From: Carya illinoinensis
Taxonomy: Eukaryota; Streptophyta; Magnoliopsida; Fagales; Juglandaceae
DNA: 64,000 bases
Assembly: GCF_018687715.1 (NCBI RefSeq)
Contig: NC_056765.1
Span: 30,154,254 to 30,218,253, forward strand
Direction of reading: 5' to 3'
Shown piece by piece: positions 1 through 11,454 of the stretch. Each line of letters opens with the position of its first letter. The first letter of the stretch is position 1. Under the pieces are notes generated by a model, which was given only the letters and a program-made list of their open reading frames with translations, made no database searches and was not told the DNA's origin. The translations under genes and the position numbers were made by a program.

Positions 1-737
1 ATTGTGTGTCCTATCCTGTGTTTCCCTATATACGGACATCTCCTCCTAGTTCACAAGTCATTGCTGGGTGTCTTTGTGGTCAGTCTAGTAATTGGGAAGG
101 GACGACCCCTATTTCAACTGCTCGTTTTACACCTGATCACCTCATTCTCAGTAGGATTGTTCTAACTAATTTAGATCCTACTGGTCATAATAGTGATGTT
201 GGGCTTGACTGTACCACTCTGTTGTATGCCTTGATTAATGGTGTCTCCATTGATCTAGGAAGTCTTCTGTGTCATGTTATTATTAAGGCGTATCGGTCCT
301 CCAAAACATGGACTGGGTTGCCCTTAGCTTGTCTAATCACCCGATTGGCCCTCTCCCAGTCAGTTGTTTTACTTCCTCAGGAGCCTAGAATTGCACTTAA
401 GGCTCCTATTGGTCGTAGGACGGTCCAGCGTAGTCGTGCTCACACAACCCCGCACCCTCTCCGTGTTGAGCACCCTCCCGCTCCCTCCTCTCAGCCGTCT
501 ACCTCGGCACCATCCACTTCAGCCCCCGGTTTGACTGAACCTAGCCTTCAGTAGGTTCTTAAGTATCTAGCCCGTCTTGATTCCCGGTTCGATACTATAG
601 ATGCTACGGTTCACAGCCTTAATGTTAAAATTGATAACCTGTAGCAGTTTGTGAACCAACGTTTCAACGACATCGAAGGGCAACTTAATGGGGATGATGA
701 GGATGCAGATGGTGCCGAGACCCTTTGCCTGTTGTGA
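1..737 (+). pseudogene. gag-like ORF of a non-autonomous LTR element, 3' part, decayed
   Basis: The frame is open from the left edge to a TAG at 552-554, then continues in the same frame through a second stop near 642 and ends near 737. Around residues 70-120 it reads like the plant 'putative plant transposon protein' family (Pfam PF20167 style): an LLYALINGVSIDLG stretch followed by GLPLACLITRL. A Pro/Ser/Thr-rich linker and a short helical tail (LDSRFDTIDATVHSLNVKI) follow. This family has no proven enzymatic role and often sits alone inside LTR elements. A polypurine tract and LTR follow directly with no pol, which supports a non-autonomous element. The 5' part lies outside the window. The family call is by memory of motif pattern and is moderate; the retroelement context is firmer. 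Confidence 0.55.
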
Positions 738-764
738 CAAAAAGGGAGAGTAGTACAGTACTAA

Positions 765-808
765 CTCAGGGGGAGTGTGGAGTGTTACTTGTACCAACTC
801 AGGGGGAG
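765..808 (+). other. Duplicated polypurine tract before an LTR
   Basis: The 14-base string ctcagggggagtgt occurs at 765-778 and again at 798-811. The second copy ends in GGGGGAG (802-808) directly before TGTT, the start of the LTR. A G-rich purine tract abutting TG is the plus-strand primer site of LTR elements. The first copy looks like a slippage or duplication relic. Confidence 0.6.
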
Positions 809-1673
809 TGTTCGTTGTTTAGTAACACAGTGTTACTAGCACCGCTAGACCCTCATTCAACATAAAGCTCGAGCGAACTTAAGCAGATTGCACCACTCGA
901 CCCTCGTTGGACACTGAGCTTGAGCGAACTCAGGCAGAGTATGCTGCTCGACACTGAGCTTGAGCGAACTCAGGCAGATTATGCCGCTCAACCCACGCTC
1001 AATACTTCGCTCGAGCCAATGTTCCAGATAACTTACAATTTAGGGTTTTGAAGTGCCTCATTTGATTGGAACTTTAAATAGAACAGCTTAACTTCTGTTC
1101 TAAGTGTGGAGAATCAAAGCAAAAACCCTAAGGGCCTCCAAGAACTTCTTAGAGCAACCTCTCCCTCATTTGGTTGATTCTCTCTTGGATAAACACTTCT
1201 CCATCACAACACACTCAAAATCAACTCTTATATGAGTCCATTGAAGTGGACACATTTATTGGCCGGAAGAGTCCAAAGTTGTTGTTGAAGCAGAGATCGA
1301 GAGGTTCTCGTGGGAAGCTATAAAAAGGTCGGAGTTCTGACACTACATGCGTGTAAAGATCAAGTGGGTCGCTCGTGGTGTTGCAATCCAAGTTTAGCTA
1401 CAACAAAGGTTTTGTGAGTGTCTCTAAATTGGTTGTAACGAACTAAAATTTCTATAGTGGATTTTAAGTAGTGTCTTACACTTGGAGTGATTTTAGATTT
1501 TGAAGATATTCTTCAAATGAGTTTCCACTCCGTGATCAAGATCAAGATCTTGGGCTATTTGATTTATTTATTAATTGTTTGTTTAACTGTTTATTTAAAA
1601 GAACAAAAAATTGGATTACACCTATTCACCCCCTCTAGGTGTAGTGTTGTGTAGAACCACTGCTTTTTCAACA
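809..1673 (+). mobile_element. LTR (865 bp) of a non-autonomous LTR element
   Basis: The segment starts TGTTCG after the polypurine tract and ends TTCAACA, so it has the TG...CA ends of an LTR. LINE sequence starts in frame at 1674, fixing the right edge. It holds a possible TATA element (ctttaaatag near 1072) and direct repeats at 840-1015. It is read as the 3' LTR of the element whose gag-like ORF precedes it. The insertion appears to lie inside LINE-A, so the remainder of LINE-A and the element's 5' LTR should lie left of the window. Confidence 0.6.
840..1015 (+). repeat. Short direct repeats inside the LTR
   Basis: Units of the type gagcttgagcgaactcaggcaga recur three times with about 45-60 base spacing, each followed by a CTCGA/CTCAA box. 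Such U3 repeats in LTRs can be enhancer-like, but nothing beyond the repetition is visible here. Confidence 0.5.
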
Positions 1674-3613
1674 AGAATGAAGAGATAAGGTGAGATGGGA
1701 TCACCTTGATGCAACCCACGACCACCTTTGAATAAACCTTTAGGGACTCTGTTCATGACCATGGAGAACCAAGGATTAGTGATGCATTGATGAATCAACG
1801 TACAAAAAAAAATTTGAGAAACCCAAAGCTTTAAGAACCTGCAAAAGAAAAGACCAGTCTACACTATCGAAGGCTTTTGCTATGTCAATCTTCAAGGAAA
1901 CATTCCCACCATAAGCAGGTTTATTAATAGAGTGAATCATCTCTTGAGTCATGCTAATGTTTTCAAAGATGCTGCGGCCCGGGAAGAAGGCTCCTTTTTC
2001 AGGAGAAATAATTTTAGGAAGCAGGGGGGATAAGTGATTAACCATAATTTGAGTGCAAATTTTGTAGAAGACATTGCACAAGCTAATCTGTCTAAACTTA
2101 TCAAAAGTCGTCGGATTTTCCACTTTCGGGATTAAAACCAGGAAAGTAGCATTGAAAAAAGGAGGAAGAGCCATACCTCGAAAAAACTCTGTCACAGCAT
2201 CAACAACATCAGTACCCACAATGTGCTAACAAGATCGATAGAAGCTCAACCCAAAACCGTCAGGACCTGGGCTACTATCTTCCAGAATGGAGCAAAGAGC
2301 ATCATAGACTTCCTGAGATGAAGGAACAGAAGAAAGGAAGTCATTGTCATCTTGCGAAATAATCAGTTGAACTAAGTCCCCCAGATTTGGCTCATCACGG
2401 CTGTTGTCTGCCTTCAAGAATTTAGAAAAATAAGAAATAGCCCCTTCGTGAATTTGTTCTGGTGAGGAGAGAATAGAACCATCCTCTAGCTGCATCTCTT
2501 TCACCTCTTTATGATTACGACGACTGACAGCACGGAAGAAAACAGAGTTCGCTTCACCCTTCTGAATCCAACATTGTTTAGCTTGCTGGGCAAGGCACTG
2601 TTCTTCCCTATCCAACCAGACTGACAGCACCAACTGGGAGGCAACTAGATCTTCCTCCACGTCTTCAGCATACTCAGATTGTAAGCTAACCTCCAAGCCC
2701 TTTATCCGATCCTCAAGAGCTGCTATATGAGAGTCAGTTTTACCAAATATTTGATTGTTCCAAGTTCTCAAAGCAATTTTGAGTCTTTTAAGTTTAGTAA
2801 CAAGCATATACAAACGAGACCTCCCAACAACATCACCATTCCAAGAGTGTGAGACACAATCGAAAAACTGAGTATGAGAAACCCACATTTATTGAAATTT
2901 AAAAGAAGGAAAGCCATACTGAACAAGCTGATTCTCCAACGAGACCGTCATCGGCGCATGATCAGAAGAAGTGCGTGCCAAGTATTCCATATTAGCACCA
3001 GGAAAAGCATCAAGAGTCGTTGTGTTAAAAAAACAACGATCAAGACGTGCCCAGTGTCGTGATCTTTCAGAATGACCATCACACCAAGAAAGAGAATTTC
3101 CACAGAAAGGCACTCAAGTAGCCCACAAGAACCCACCCAACCGTTAAACTCCTCCATAGCCAAAGCCAACCTTGGCCTGCCAATTCTACGCTCTGAGTCA
3201 TTTCTAATAATATTAAAATCGTCCATGACCATCCAAGGTAGATGATGAATATTAGCACCCATCAAAGAATCCCACAATCTTCTATGCTCCAAGTAGGAAG
3301 ATTTCGCATAGACAAAAGTAATACAGAAATCATTCAGATTAGTGATTCTAACAGTCAAAAATTGATCGCCCATATTCTCTACTACAAGGTGTAAATCCTG
3401 AGACCAAAACATCCATAACTTGCCACCTTCCTCAACATTAGAGCAACAACAATCAAAATGCAATCTATCACGCCACATATCTAAACAAGAGATACTAACC
3501 ATAGGCTTAGCAATAACAAGAAGTTTAGGATGAAACTTCAATACCAATTTTTTAAGATGCTTTCTCGACGTACCAAGACCCCGAGCATTCCAATACAAGT
3601 AAGAGACCTTCAT
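1674..3613 (-). pseudogene. LINE-A ORF2 (AP endonuclease plus N-terminal half of RT)
   Basis: ORF2 should nick target DNA and prime reverse transcription. It starts MKVSYLYWNARGLGTSRK at 3613, the usual EN start. The EN motifs continue with DDFNII (GDFN expected) and SSDHAPM, which carries the catalytic Asp-His pair. A frameshift lies near 3100, a TAA follows FKFQ (2886-2888), and a TAG lies near 2226. The RT part has LIPKVENP, ISLCNVFYK, FFPGRSIFEN and the catalytic KIDIAKAFDSVDW motif, and it breaks off at GLHQGDPISPYLF. The YADD box, the zinc-finger region and RNase H are absent because of the LTR insertion at 1673/1674. Non-functional. Confidence 0.8.
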
Positions 3614-4695
3614 AAATTAAGATGGGAGGGCTTGCTTACAACCCTGGAAGAACCCCTTAGTTTAATGCCTTTCCCATTCCGTTCATTTCTCGAAGGAATA
3701 TTCGAGTTCGAGACCACAAAGTTGGTCTTAGCTAAATGTTCCAAGGCCCCTTCAGAATCGGTATTAGAACAAACATGACCATCAGAGAAGACATGTTCAC
3801 ATTCAATCTCCTCACAAGTTGGGGCAATTCCATCCGGAACAATGGCAGACCCATCATGGACCAAATCATCATCTCCTTCCTCATCAAGCTCTTCAATAAT
3901 AATCAGGTCCAGTTGAGCCTTAGAGCTGAGCCCAGTTTCACCATGCTCCAAGGTAGTAGCCACGGGTCCAAGACCCATTGAATTCATAGTACACCCCAAG
4001 ACCGGTTCAGCACCCAAGTGAATCTGCATCCCTTCATTAGTTTCCGCACACAACCTAGAGGTAGAAGTACACACAGTCCCTAGACCCGCAGCATCTTCAT
4101 GAGCAACCTTGTCCAGTGGAAGGTTGACAATAGTCATATCTTTTGGGACATCCTTGTGATTAGACATAGTCTCACCAACCAGAACGGGTACAACCTCCAT
4201 CAAAGGCGTCTTCTCCGAAACATCTTGCATCTGCTCAACATCCCCCAAGCTCTTAAGAGCTTCAGCGGCAACCAACTTGGAATGATCCCGTTGTGCTTCT
4301 TTACTTGATTCTTCTTGTTTAGCGATCACAACACCAACAAAAGGCTCCAGATTCTTCTCAATATTATCCGAATGAGCGACATCCACTGCAATCGGTAAAC
4401 CTCTATTCACGTTCTCCTCCTTAGCACTAGGTTTTTCAGCTTTCTGTTTCTAGATCTTTCCTCCTTTCACTGTTTGTTTTTTATCACCTCCATTTTGACA
4501 GGTTCTTTAGTTATGGCCTTGGCAGAGACACTTCAAGCAATAAGTCAGCAAAGTCTCATAAATAATCTCCTGCCTACGGCTTCTTGGCATCCCAGGGATA
4601 CCAATCCAAAAGTGGGAGATGGGCTTGTGTGAGGCATCAATTTCTAAACAAACCCGAGCTTCATCTGTGCGGGTAGCACACTTCGTAGGATTTCA
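3610..4695 (-). pseudogene. LINE-A ORF1 (gag-like, CCHC zinc knuckle), 5'-truncated
   Basis: ORF1 proteins of plant L1 elements bind element RNA. The visible part opens with the region before the knuckle (ATRTDEARVCLEID, ISHFWIGIPG). It then has a CX2CX4HX4C knuckle, CLKCLCQGHN..RTC, interrupted by a TAA at 4507-4509. A long acidic low-complexity tail runs to the stop at 3610-3612. The N-terminal DUF4283-type half is missing because of truncation at 4697. The stop overlaps the ORF2 start as ATGA, so ORF2 may be reached by termination-reinitiation. The longest intact frame is 3610-4410. The gene is dead as it stands. Confidence 0.7.
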
Positions 4696-4697
4696 AA

Positions 4698-5461
4698 GGT
4701 TATAAGGTTATAATGTTGTTTCGATAAATCAGTTACATGTATTTCGAATCTATAAGAGTCTGCAATTATCAAGACTCGAAACTGAACACAAATAAGAAAC
4801 TACAGTGAAGAGTTATCGCAAAATGTCAGCAACCCGTCAGGAAACGTTCTCGCGACTGTATCTACCCATCAGCAGAATCCTATTGTGACTAGAACTCTTT
4901 CCAGACTTTCTATTTAAAGGGATTCGGTTTTGTATCTCATGAAGGACTTTGAGCCATGAATTCCAGAGAGGATATTCTAAACATTTGTGAGAGAAAATTC
5001 ACCTGAGAATTTTCATGGGTTTTTCATCTCTTCTTGAGTGTGATCATGCTTTGATTGTGAAGTAACATCGATTGGATTTTAGCCCCTAGAGCTCTAGGAG
5101 GAAAGGCAACATTTGAAGATCGCCAGAGGTTCTGGCTGCTACTGCGGTAGAAGACAAACGGGTCGTTTGTCTAGACAAGTAAGAGAGTCAAATTGTAAAG
5201 GTTTTGTAATTGATGATTGCTTGTAATTGTTCTTCAAATAATAAGATTGACTTGTCTGGGTTTGGCTGCCCCGTAGGATTTACCTTTAAAGAGTTCTTTA
5301 AAGGGTTTCCCTTCGTAACCAATCGTTATGTCTTATAAAGTTGATTATTTATTTTAAAATATTTGATTCGTTTTATAATCTTGATAATTGAGATCTAACC
5401 TATTTGTTCAAGGAAATTAGTAGACAATTTCGTGGTTTACAGAAGTACGTTGGGAATTTCA
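4698..5461 (+). mobile_element. Copia 5' LTR, first ~120-130 bases missing
   Basis: It matches, in opposite orientation, the complete 886-base LTR at 23619-24504, for example over the blocks around 4900-5010, 5090-5160 and 5270-5330. It ends GGGAATTTCA at 5461, immediately before the primer-binding site. The start is cut inside the LTR where LINE-A begins. The two LTRs show scattered substitutions, so the insertion is old. Confidence 0.85.
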
Positions 5462-5463
5462 TG

Positions 5464-5475
5464 TGGCATCAGAGC
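5464..5475 (+). other. Copia primer-binding site
   Basis: TGGCATCAGAGC lies two bases after the LTR end. The usual plant Copia site complementary to initiator Met-tRNA is TGGTATCAGAGC, so this copy differs by one transition. Confidence 0.8.
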
Positions 5476-5516
5476 ATGGTTCATTCATTCAAGTGTGATC
5501 TGTGCCCTTGTAGATC

Positions 5517-6675
5517 ATGTCGACGTCATCATACGTTCTACCATACTTCGATGGAGAAAACTATGTTTATTGAAAAGTTCATATAAGGGCTTTTCTCAAG
5601 TCTTTAGATGAATGGGTATGACATTCGGTTGAACGAGGATGGACTAAACCCGAGACATCTATAGATGCTTAGACAAAAGATGAAATCAGCAATTGTAATT
5701 TCAAAAGACTTAACGCTATTTTCATGACTGTATATCCCGAAAAATTTAAAAGAATCTCCATCTGTGAAATTGTTAAAAAAGTTTGGGATATTTTGGAGGT
5801 TACACATGAAGGCACAAGAATAGTAAAAAATTTGAAATTACAAATGCTAACCTCAAAATTTTAAGAGATTAAAATGTTGGAAGATGAAAACTTTAATGAT
5901 TTTTATGCTAAACTGAATGATATTGTGAATTCCAAGTTTAATCTCGGCCAGAAGGTGGAGGATTCAAGGATCGTGAGAAAGATTTTGAGATCTCTACAGG
6001 AAAGATTTCGGCCTAAGGTTACTGCCATTGAAGAAAGTAAGGATTTGGATACAATAAAGGTTGAAGAGCTGGTCGGTTCCTTATAAACGTATGAATCCTC
6101 ACTTCTTTAAATAAGGAAAGGTATGTCCATTGCTCTCAAAACAGTAAAAGAGGATCAAGATGATTTTTCTAATGAAGAAAATTTTAACAATGAGGATATA
6201 GATCTCATAGTAAGAAAGTTCAGAAAATTCATGTTTAATAAAAAGTCTAGTGGAGAGAAAAAAAAGAGGTAAAAAATTTTCTGCAAAGAAAAATTATTTT
6301 GAAAAATGGAAAAAAGAAAAATCTGATAATAATGATAAAGTAAAATGTCATGAATGTTCTAGTTATGGTCATATAAAAATTGAATGTCCAAATTTCAAGA
6401 AAAGTAAAGGAAAAGCATTGAATATCACACTTAGTGATAGTTCATAATCTAAAACTTCAAGTTCATAATCTGATTATGGCAATACTTTTGTGGCTTTTTC
6501 TACTGTTGTTAATGATTTTTCTAATATTGGGATAACAAAATTTGAAAGTGATGATGATGATAGTGATTCGGACGTTGCTCTAGTTGTGACTGATCATGAG
6601 TTAAGTTTATTGGAACATACAATGATGTGTGTGAAGAAGTGATAAAATTAAATAAACTCAACAAAAAGTTGTGTC
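5517..6675 (+). pseudogene. Copia gag, N-terminal half (UBN2-type plus first CCHC knuckle)
   Basis: Gag forms the particle. It begins MSTSSYVLPYFDGENY at 5517. The frame then shows the gag core (FNDFYAKLNDIVNSKFNLGQ, ILRSLQERFRPKVTAIEES) and a basic region. A CX2CX4HX4C knuckle, CHECSSYGHIKIEC, is at about 6349-6390, followed by an acidic stretch. Several in-frame stops (5574, the WV and DA positions downstream, 5862 and 6085) and a frameshift before 6250 disable it; some stops replace expected Trp codons. Coding similarity ends at about 6675 in a Leu-Asn-Lys-rich stretch, where reversed Gypsy sequence begins. The C-terminal half of the same gag lies reversed at 26764-27360. Confidence 0.8.
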
Positions 6676-7314
6676 ATCCTCCTTTTGTTTGAAGGTCATT
6701 AGATAGGTGGCTAGGCCCCAACGCCTCCTGCTAGGCATGAACTGGGTCAAGAACTGTTTTGCCAAAAGCTATCTATTGATTTTAACTTGAGGGTCCCAAA
6801 CTATCCCCTAGTTGTCCCTTTTAAAGTCAAAGGGAAAGCCTGGCACACAATCTCTCCAGGGAAACCGTGGAGCGTGATATGAGTTTTAAAGTTCTCCAGA
6901 TGATCTACTGAGTCTCTGGACCCATCATACATATCTACTTGAGGAACCTTGAATTTTGGCAGGAACGGCATGGCCATAATCCGTGTGTTGTATGGTAGAT
7001 CTATTTGATGTAGCAGGCTTTCTACCGAGGAAAAACCCCCCATCTTTTTCACCATCACCTCATATTTTCCCGCTAGTTCCTTCAACTCGTCATGCATTCT
7101 TTCTTTTTCTACTGCCCTGTATCCGATTCGGTATTGCAATGTGCCTTTCCCTCACCCTGTTCACTATGAGCAAGCACATCGATGTTATCAAAGTTGGCAT
7201 TCTTCTGTCTCAAATTTTCATTCTCTTTTCACAAGATTTCCATAACTTCTAGGGCCTTTCTTAATCTTTCCTCTGCTTCTGCTAGTCGTGCTTCCATTGA
7301 TGGCCACAATGCAT
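6676..7314 (-). pseudogene. Tat-type Gypsy gag, N-terminal part
   Basis: On the minus strand a Met at 7314 opens a coiled-coil-like stretch (ARLAEAEERLRKALEVMEIL), followed by a stop near 7243. Then comes the Gypsy gag core: MPFLPKFKVPQVDMYDGS, DHLENFKTHITLHGFPGE, CQAFPLTLKGTTRG, with a TAG replacing the expected Trp. Further decay leads through SIDSFWQNS and FMPSRRR. The frame ends at about 6676. The missing continuation (LKAYLARFNKEHLTTDD) starts at 27361 on the plus strand. The longest intact frame is 6801-7139. Confidence 0.8.
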
Positions 7315-7380
7315 CCATCACTCAGCTTGCTACTAAGCGTATTACAGTTGGCACATGAGAACCACGCTAAATCACATAGA

Positions 7381-7399
7381 TCCCACATACGGCGCCAAA
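7381..7399 (-). other. Gypsy primer-binding site
   Basis: Read on the minus strand, TGGCGCC followed by GTATGTGGGA starts two bases after the LTR end. This TGGCGCC type is common in plant Athila/Tat Gypsy elements. The tRNA was not identified. Confidence 0.75.
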
Positions 7400-7800
7400 T
7401 GTTAAGGACGTGTCTCACAGGCCAATCTACAACTGTTCACCAAAGATCGTCAAGGAGGCTGGTGGAGCTTCACCTAAAAACACTCCAATGCTTAAGTCAG
7501 TGAAAGGAAACAACAATTAAATTATTCTTCCAGTTATCAAAGATTACTTGGTATATATAGACCTGCTTGCGATACTTATCTTATCTAGGATTTATCGGTG
7601 CGGATCATTATTTGATATTCTGAATAATCATATTACTTTCCGGTGTCGTTATCCTTCCATAAAAGATGGCGAGAGGCACATCTTCTTTTAGACTCTTCTT
7701 ACCTATCCCATTACGGTCCCTGGATCTGCCCTCTAGGCTTTTGTAATATAATGGGCCTCTTTCGATGTCTTAGGCCTTTTGGTCCGAATAGTCCCTCTAT
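7400..7800 (-). mobile_element. Gypsy (Tat-type) 5' LTR, now reversed
   Basis: It is the reverse complement of 36211-36610 over its full length. By eye about one position in ten differs, mostly transitions, so the insertion is old. It ends CGTCCTTAACA at 7400. Its outer end (TAGAGGG; the other LTR has TGGAAGG) meets a TA-rich run at 7801, and the 3' LTR also ends against a (TA)n run at 36611, consistent with a target duplication in a TA microsatellite. LTRs of one element should be direct repeats, so the reversal is abnormal. Confidence 0.85.
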
Positions 7801-8469
7801 ATATATATGTGTATATATTACTTGTGATTACTTCTTAATTCACAAAGAATATAGACTTACATACGTAGAGTGTGGATTTAAATGAGGAGGATAAGTATAA
7901 ACAAAAGCGCAAAACGCTAAACGAGTACGAACTCGATCTTAAGATAATATAGCATAATAATCAAAATAAGATCAGAAACATTGAGGAGTTTTGTTAAAAT
8001 CTACTTTTCGACCAATTACATTAGATTGATATACATATTAGTGTACAATTGTACTTGTAATTAGATTTTTTCTATGTTAAGATTTTATCATTTTATGAGT
8101 CAAACTGGCGCTTTGATCATGTGACATTATATCTCAAATTTTCGTTTGAATAGTTGGTTTATAATGACATTATTAAAATTAATGTGTTAAGACAAGAACA
8201 AGTCTATATATTAATATTATATATATATTCTCTCAAAACAGTAGTATCTATGTATAATTATTAATTAGGAGGATAATTAAGTATTTATATGTTTTCTTTT
8301 ATCGATATATCCGATCCAATGAATACATGAGATTGAGATTGTCAAGGGACGAAGATCATGACATGTTACCTGATCAACTGGAACGTGTGAGCTCATCATG
8401 TACAGCTAGCTAGCTAGCTAGCTAAGGTCAAGGGGCAGTTTCTAATTACTTTTGAACGCATATATATAA

Positions 8470-8518
<49 letters not shown>

Positions 8519-9262
8519 ATTAGGCTAAGATATCGTGGTGATTTTGTTGAATCCTAGTTATAAGCATTTTTTTAATTACTTGCATGAAGTGATCATCATC
8601 ATTTATTTTATAAAATATATATCATATATGCAAGTAGTTGTATTGATTACAATAAATAATGTCAGAAATACTACTAGTTTTAACACGTAGGCTTTACAAA
8701 TTAATGTTAAAAAACAAAAAGTAACAAGTCAAGCTAAGATCTTATTACATTCACCAGTCACGTGAACTTAATTTGTAAACGTTTTTAATATGTCTAGCAT
8801 TGTCTTTTTCCTTTTTTAGGCAACTAAGAAGACATCATCAATAGCATGTCAACTGGTCACGGGGGTTCTTAAAATAAAAATTTTATATACAATTATTATT
8901 ATATATTTTTTTATACGTACACTTTAATGATATGATTAGTTGTGTATTAAAAAAATTAATCAGATTAATTATAATAATAAAATATATAAAAAATATATAA
9001 AAGTGACTGTATTAATATTATTCGTCTTAAAATAATAATTTTTTACTATTCTCTAAATCTTCGCTAGGGAAAATTAGTTGGTTAGTTAACATGACGGCCA
9101 AAATTTCTCTTACACGAGGCGTACGTTGGGATAGGATGGGTAAGATCTAATGGATCTGAAGATGTCGATTTCACCGGTACAGAGAGAGTGAGTCGCAAAA
9201 GACTTTAAGGTCCGATGAGAGGTGAAGCACACGCATGACATGATATATATCTCCTTTCAACG
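7801..9262. other. AT-rich intergenic DNA of arm A, no gene seen
   Basis: 7801-8394 has no partner in the window, because arm C runs off the right edge. From 8395 it matches arm C. It holds a (GCTA)n tract at 8406-8425 and a (TA)n tract at about 8473-8514 but no coding frame with family resemblance. Confidence 0.7.
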
Positions 9263-11280
9263 TGTATTTTTATTAAATAAATATTTTAATTTAATTAAAA
9301 TATTAATTTTTTTTATTTTAAATTTATCGAATTTTAATTAAATTTATTAGTTATAAAATTTATTTTGAGATATTTTCTTAGTATTAATTATTATTTTATG
9401 TTTAAATTACTATTTAATTTAATTTAATGTATTTTTATATTTAAAATTTTGTTGTTAGTTTTTATTAGTTATTTATTATATTTTAGTAAGGTAATGTGTT
9501 CAAATTATTTTATTCAATTTGTAACTTTTAAAATTATTTTCGTGGGATCAATTTCTGGACCCTAGATGTGAGGATTGTATCTCATTTCTTTCCTTTTTTT
9601 TTTCTTTTTTTTTTCTTCTTTCTTTTTCTTCTTCCTCCTTATTTCTCCCCAGCCCTGTGCGATGTCTTCCCCCTCGCTCTCCATCCGTTTCCTTCATCTA
9701 CCCAACTCGTCGCCGCTTGTTGGCATGGCCCTCACCAGCTCCATTATTCGGTCCCCCACCAGCCGGCACACTTACCCATGGATTTCCAGCCCCTCCCACA
9801 CCGCCGTTAACCACCACAAGCTCTTCAAAGCCGCAATGTCATTTTGCTATAGCACTGTCGTCGTTCCACCTCTAGCCACCACTTCTTCATCATCAACCTT
9901 TTGTCGACCTAAACTACCCATTTCCAGCTCCGATCCATCACCGGAACAACCCTCACGAACTCAACTCTGTTTTGGTCATTTTTCATTTCCATCGTTGTTT
10001 TCGCTGCCACCCATGACCAACCCTCACTTCCACTAGTTTCATAAGCACCTCTAAGTCATTCCCTATCAATCTCAAACCTTGGTTCGTTCTCATTCAAAAG
10101 TGGGTATTTTACAACTCACGACTACAGTGTTTTTACACTGTTACGTTGCTTTTCCTTCACCTTTTGCAGCTCGTTAATCCTCCGAAAATTATTTTATAGC
10201 GTTGTAAGTATTTTTCAAATTTCATTTTAGATTTAAATATATTATTACTTTTACAATAAATTGTGACTGGTTGGTTATTTCGGACTGAGTCCGAAGAGTC
10301 GTGGGTCGGATGGATTTGAGAATGGAGTTACTTATTTTTTGTTGATGTTGATATTTGTTGGATAATTTGTGTTTTGATGTGTGCATTAAATGGAGCATGC
10401 ACGTTCATGTTTGAAAAGGAAAAATTACATTTTTCGCATAATGACATAAATGTACATGTGTTGAATAATGAAAATTGGGTTTTCATGTGTAAATGGATTT
10501 TTTGGGTGCGTGTGTATCACGACCCCAAGCCGAGATGGGGTATTATCTCGGTGGAGCTCTTCTAGTCACTCGGGAGCGCAATATATTGAGTGACGTCTAC
10601 TGGGTTGTCGTTGGGCGACAATCGAAGCGGATGAGATGGTAACGCTCTCGTACCGACTCCGTGGCCCCTCTGCTGGCGGGGGCTAAAGGATACTTGGCTA
10701 CGTACGCGCTGGGCGCTAAACTGGGCATCGCTCGTTACGAAGTCACACACATGGTCGTTACCTATGGTGTAATGAAGCCAGGATATGCAGATTACCTCTA
10801 TGGGAGGTCATGGTGCATTCGACTAAGGAAAAAAATGGAAATTTATTTGAGACTTGAATTTTGGGCCATTATCTGGGATAATGATGAGGAAAAGTTTTAA
10901 AAGAAATATTTTGAGCCAAATGTGACTTTTGATGTGAGTTGGAAAATGAATTATTTTTGTGGCCAAAAATGAGATTTTTGGCATGCATGGAAAAACGTGA
11001 ATTTTCGAGACACATGCATATGACATCTTATTCATGCATATTGTTGAGTTTTAATATATTTTTATCTTGTGAGTATTTGGATTATTACTTACCTGCGATA
11101 CCGTCTTTGGTACTGTAGACTTTGGGGTTGTATTGTTGGAAAATATTTTCCCTTGCCCTTAGTTTATGTATTTTGAATTTGTGACAATGTTAAACTTTTA
11201 GTATTTTATTATGCTTGTTTTAAGCAAGAATTTAAATAAAATTCTGGTACTTAGTGGAAATATTTTTTATTATCGTTGTA

Positions 11281-11348
<68 letters not shown>

Positions 11349-11454
11349 CATGTACACATACTTGACCCTCGGCAATGGGATGCGTGACTTGTATTGTCAT
11401 AATCCCGACGCCTCGATTTCTATATGTCCATACGTAAGAGTTGGGGGCGTCACA
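9263..11454 (-). mobile_element. Solo LTR 1 (Gypsy-type, 2.2 kb)
   Basis: Read on the minus strand it starts TGTGACGCCCCCAACTC at 11454 and ends AAATACA at 9263. This is a recognisable start for a large plant Gypsy LTR. It is flanked by caacg (9258-9262) and caagg (11455-11459), a 5-base target duplication with one mismatch. No internal retrotransposon sequence is present, and arm C lacks the element at the matching place (about 63352). A close relative lies at 45662-48132; both contain the block beginning tatcacgaccccaagc. A (TA)n tract occupies about 11285-11346. ORFs inside it are short and not conserved. Confidence 0.8.

Larger units (their letters stand above)
1674..4697 (-). mobile_element. 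LINE-A: L1-type non-LTR retrotransposon fragment
   Basis: On the minus strand the order is ORF1 (gag-like, CCHC), then ORF2 (endonuclease, reverse transcriptase). The RT stops abruptly at 1674 inside the motif before GDPISPYLF, where an LTR element is inserted. The upstream (5') end at about 4697 is truncated inside ORF1 and abuts a Copia LTR that lacks its own first ~130 bases. This suggests a 5'-truncated LINE that landed in the Copia LTR. The 3' end and any poly(A) lie beyond the left edge. Confidence 0.75.

Noticed and set aside
3530..4308. Plus-strand ORFs across 3530-4308
   Set aside because: Shadows of LINE-A ORF1, which is supported by its CCHC knuckle and by ORF2 following on the minus strand.
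8402..8426. GCTAGC-rich palindromic tract as a regulatory hairpin
   Set aside because: It is a simple (GCTA)n microsatellite, and similar tracts occur near 19950 and 63980.
9568..10036. Three overlapping ORFs with Phe/Ser-rich starts
   Set aside because: They lie inside solo LTR 1 in a CT-rich stretch, in all three frames, and are not conserved in solo LTR 2.
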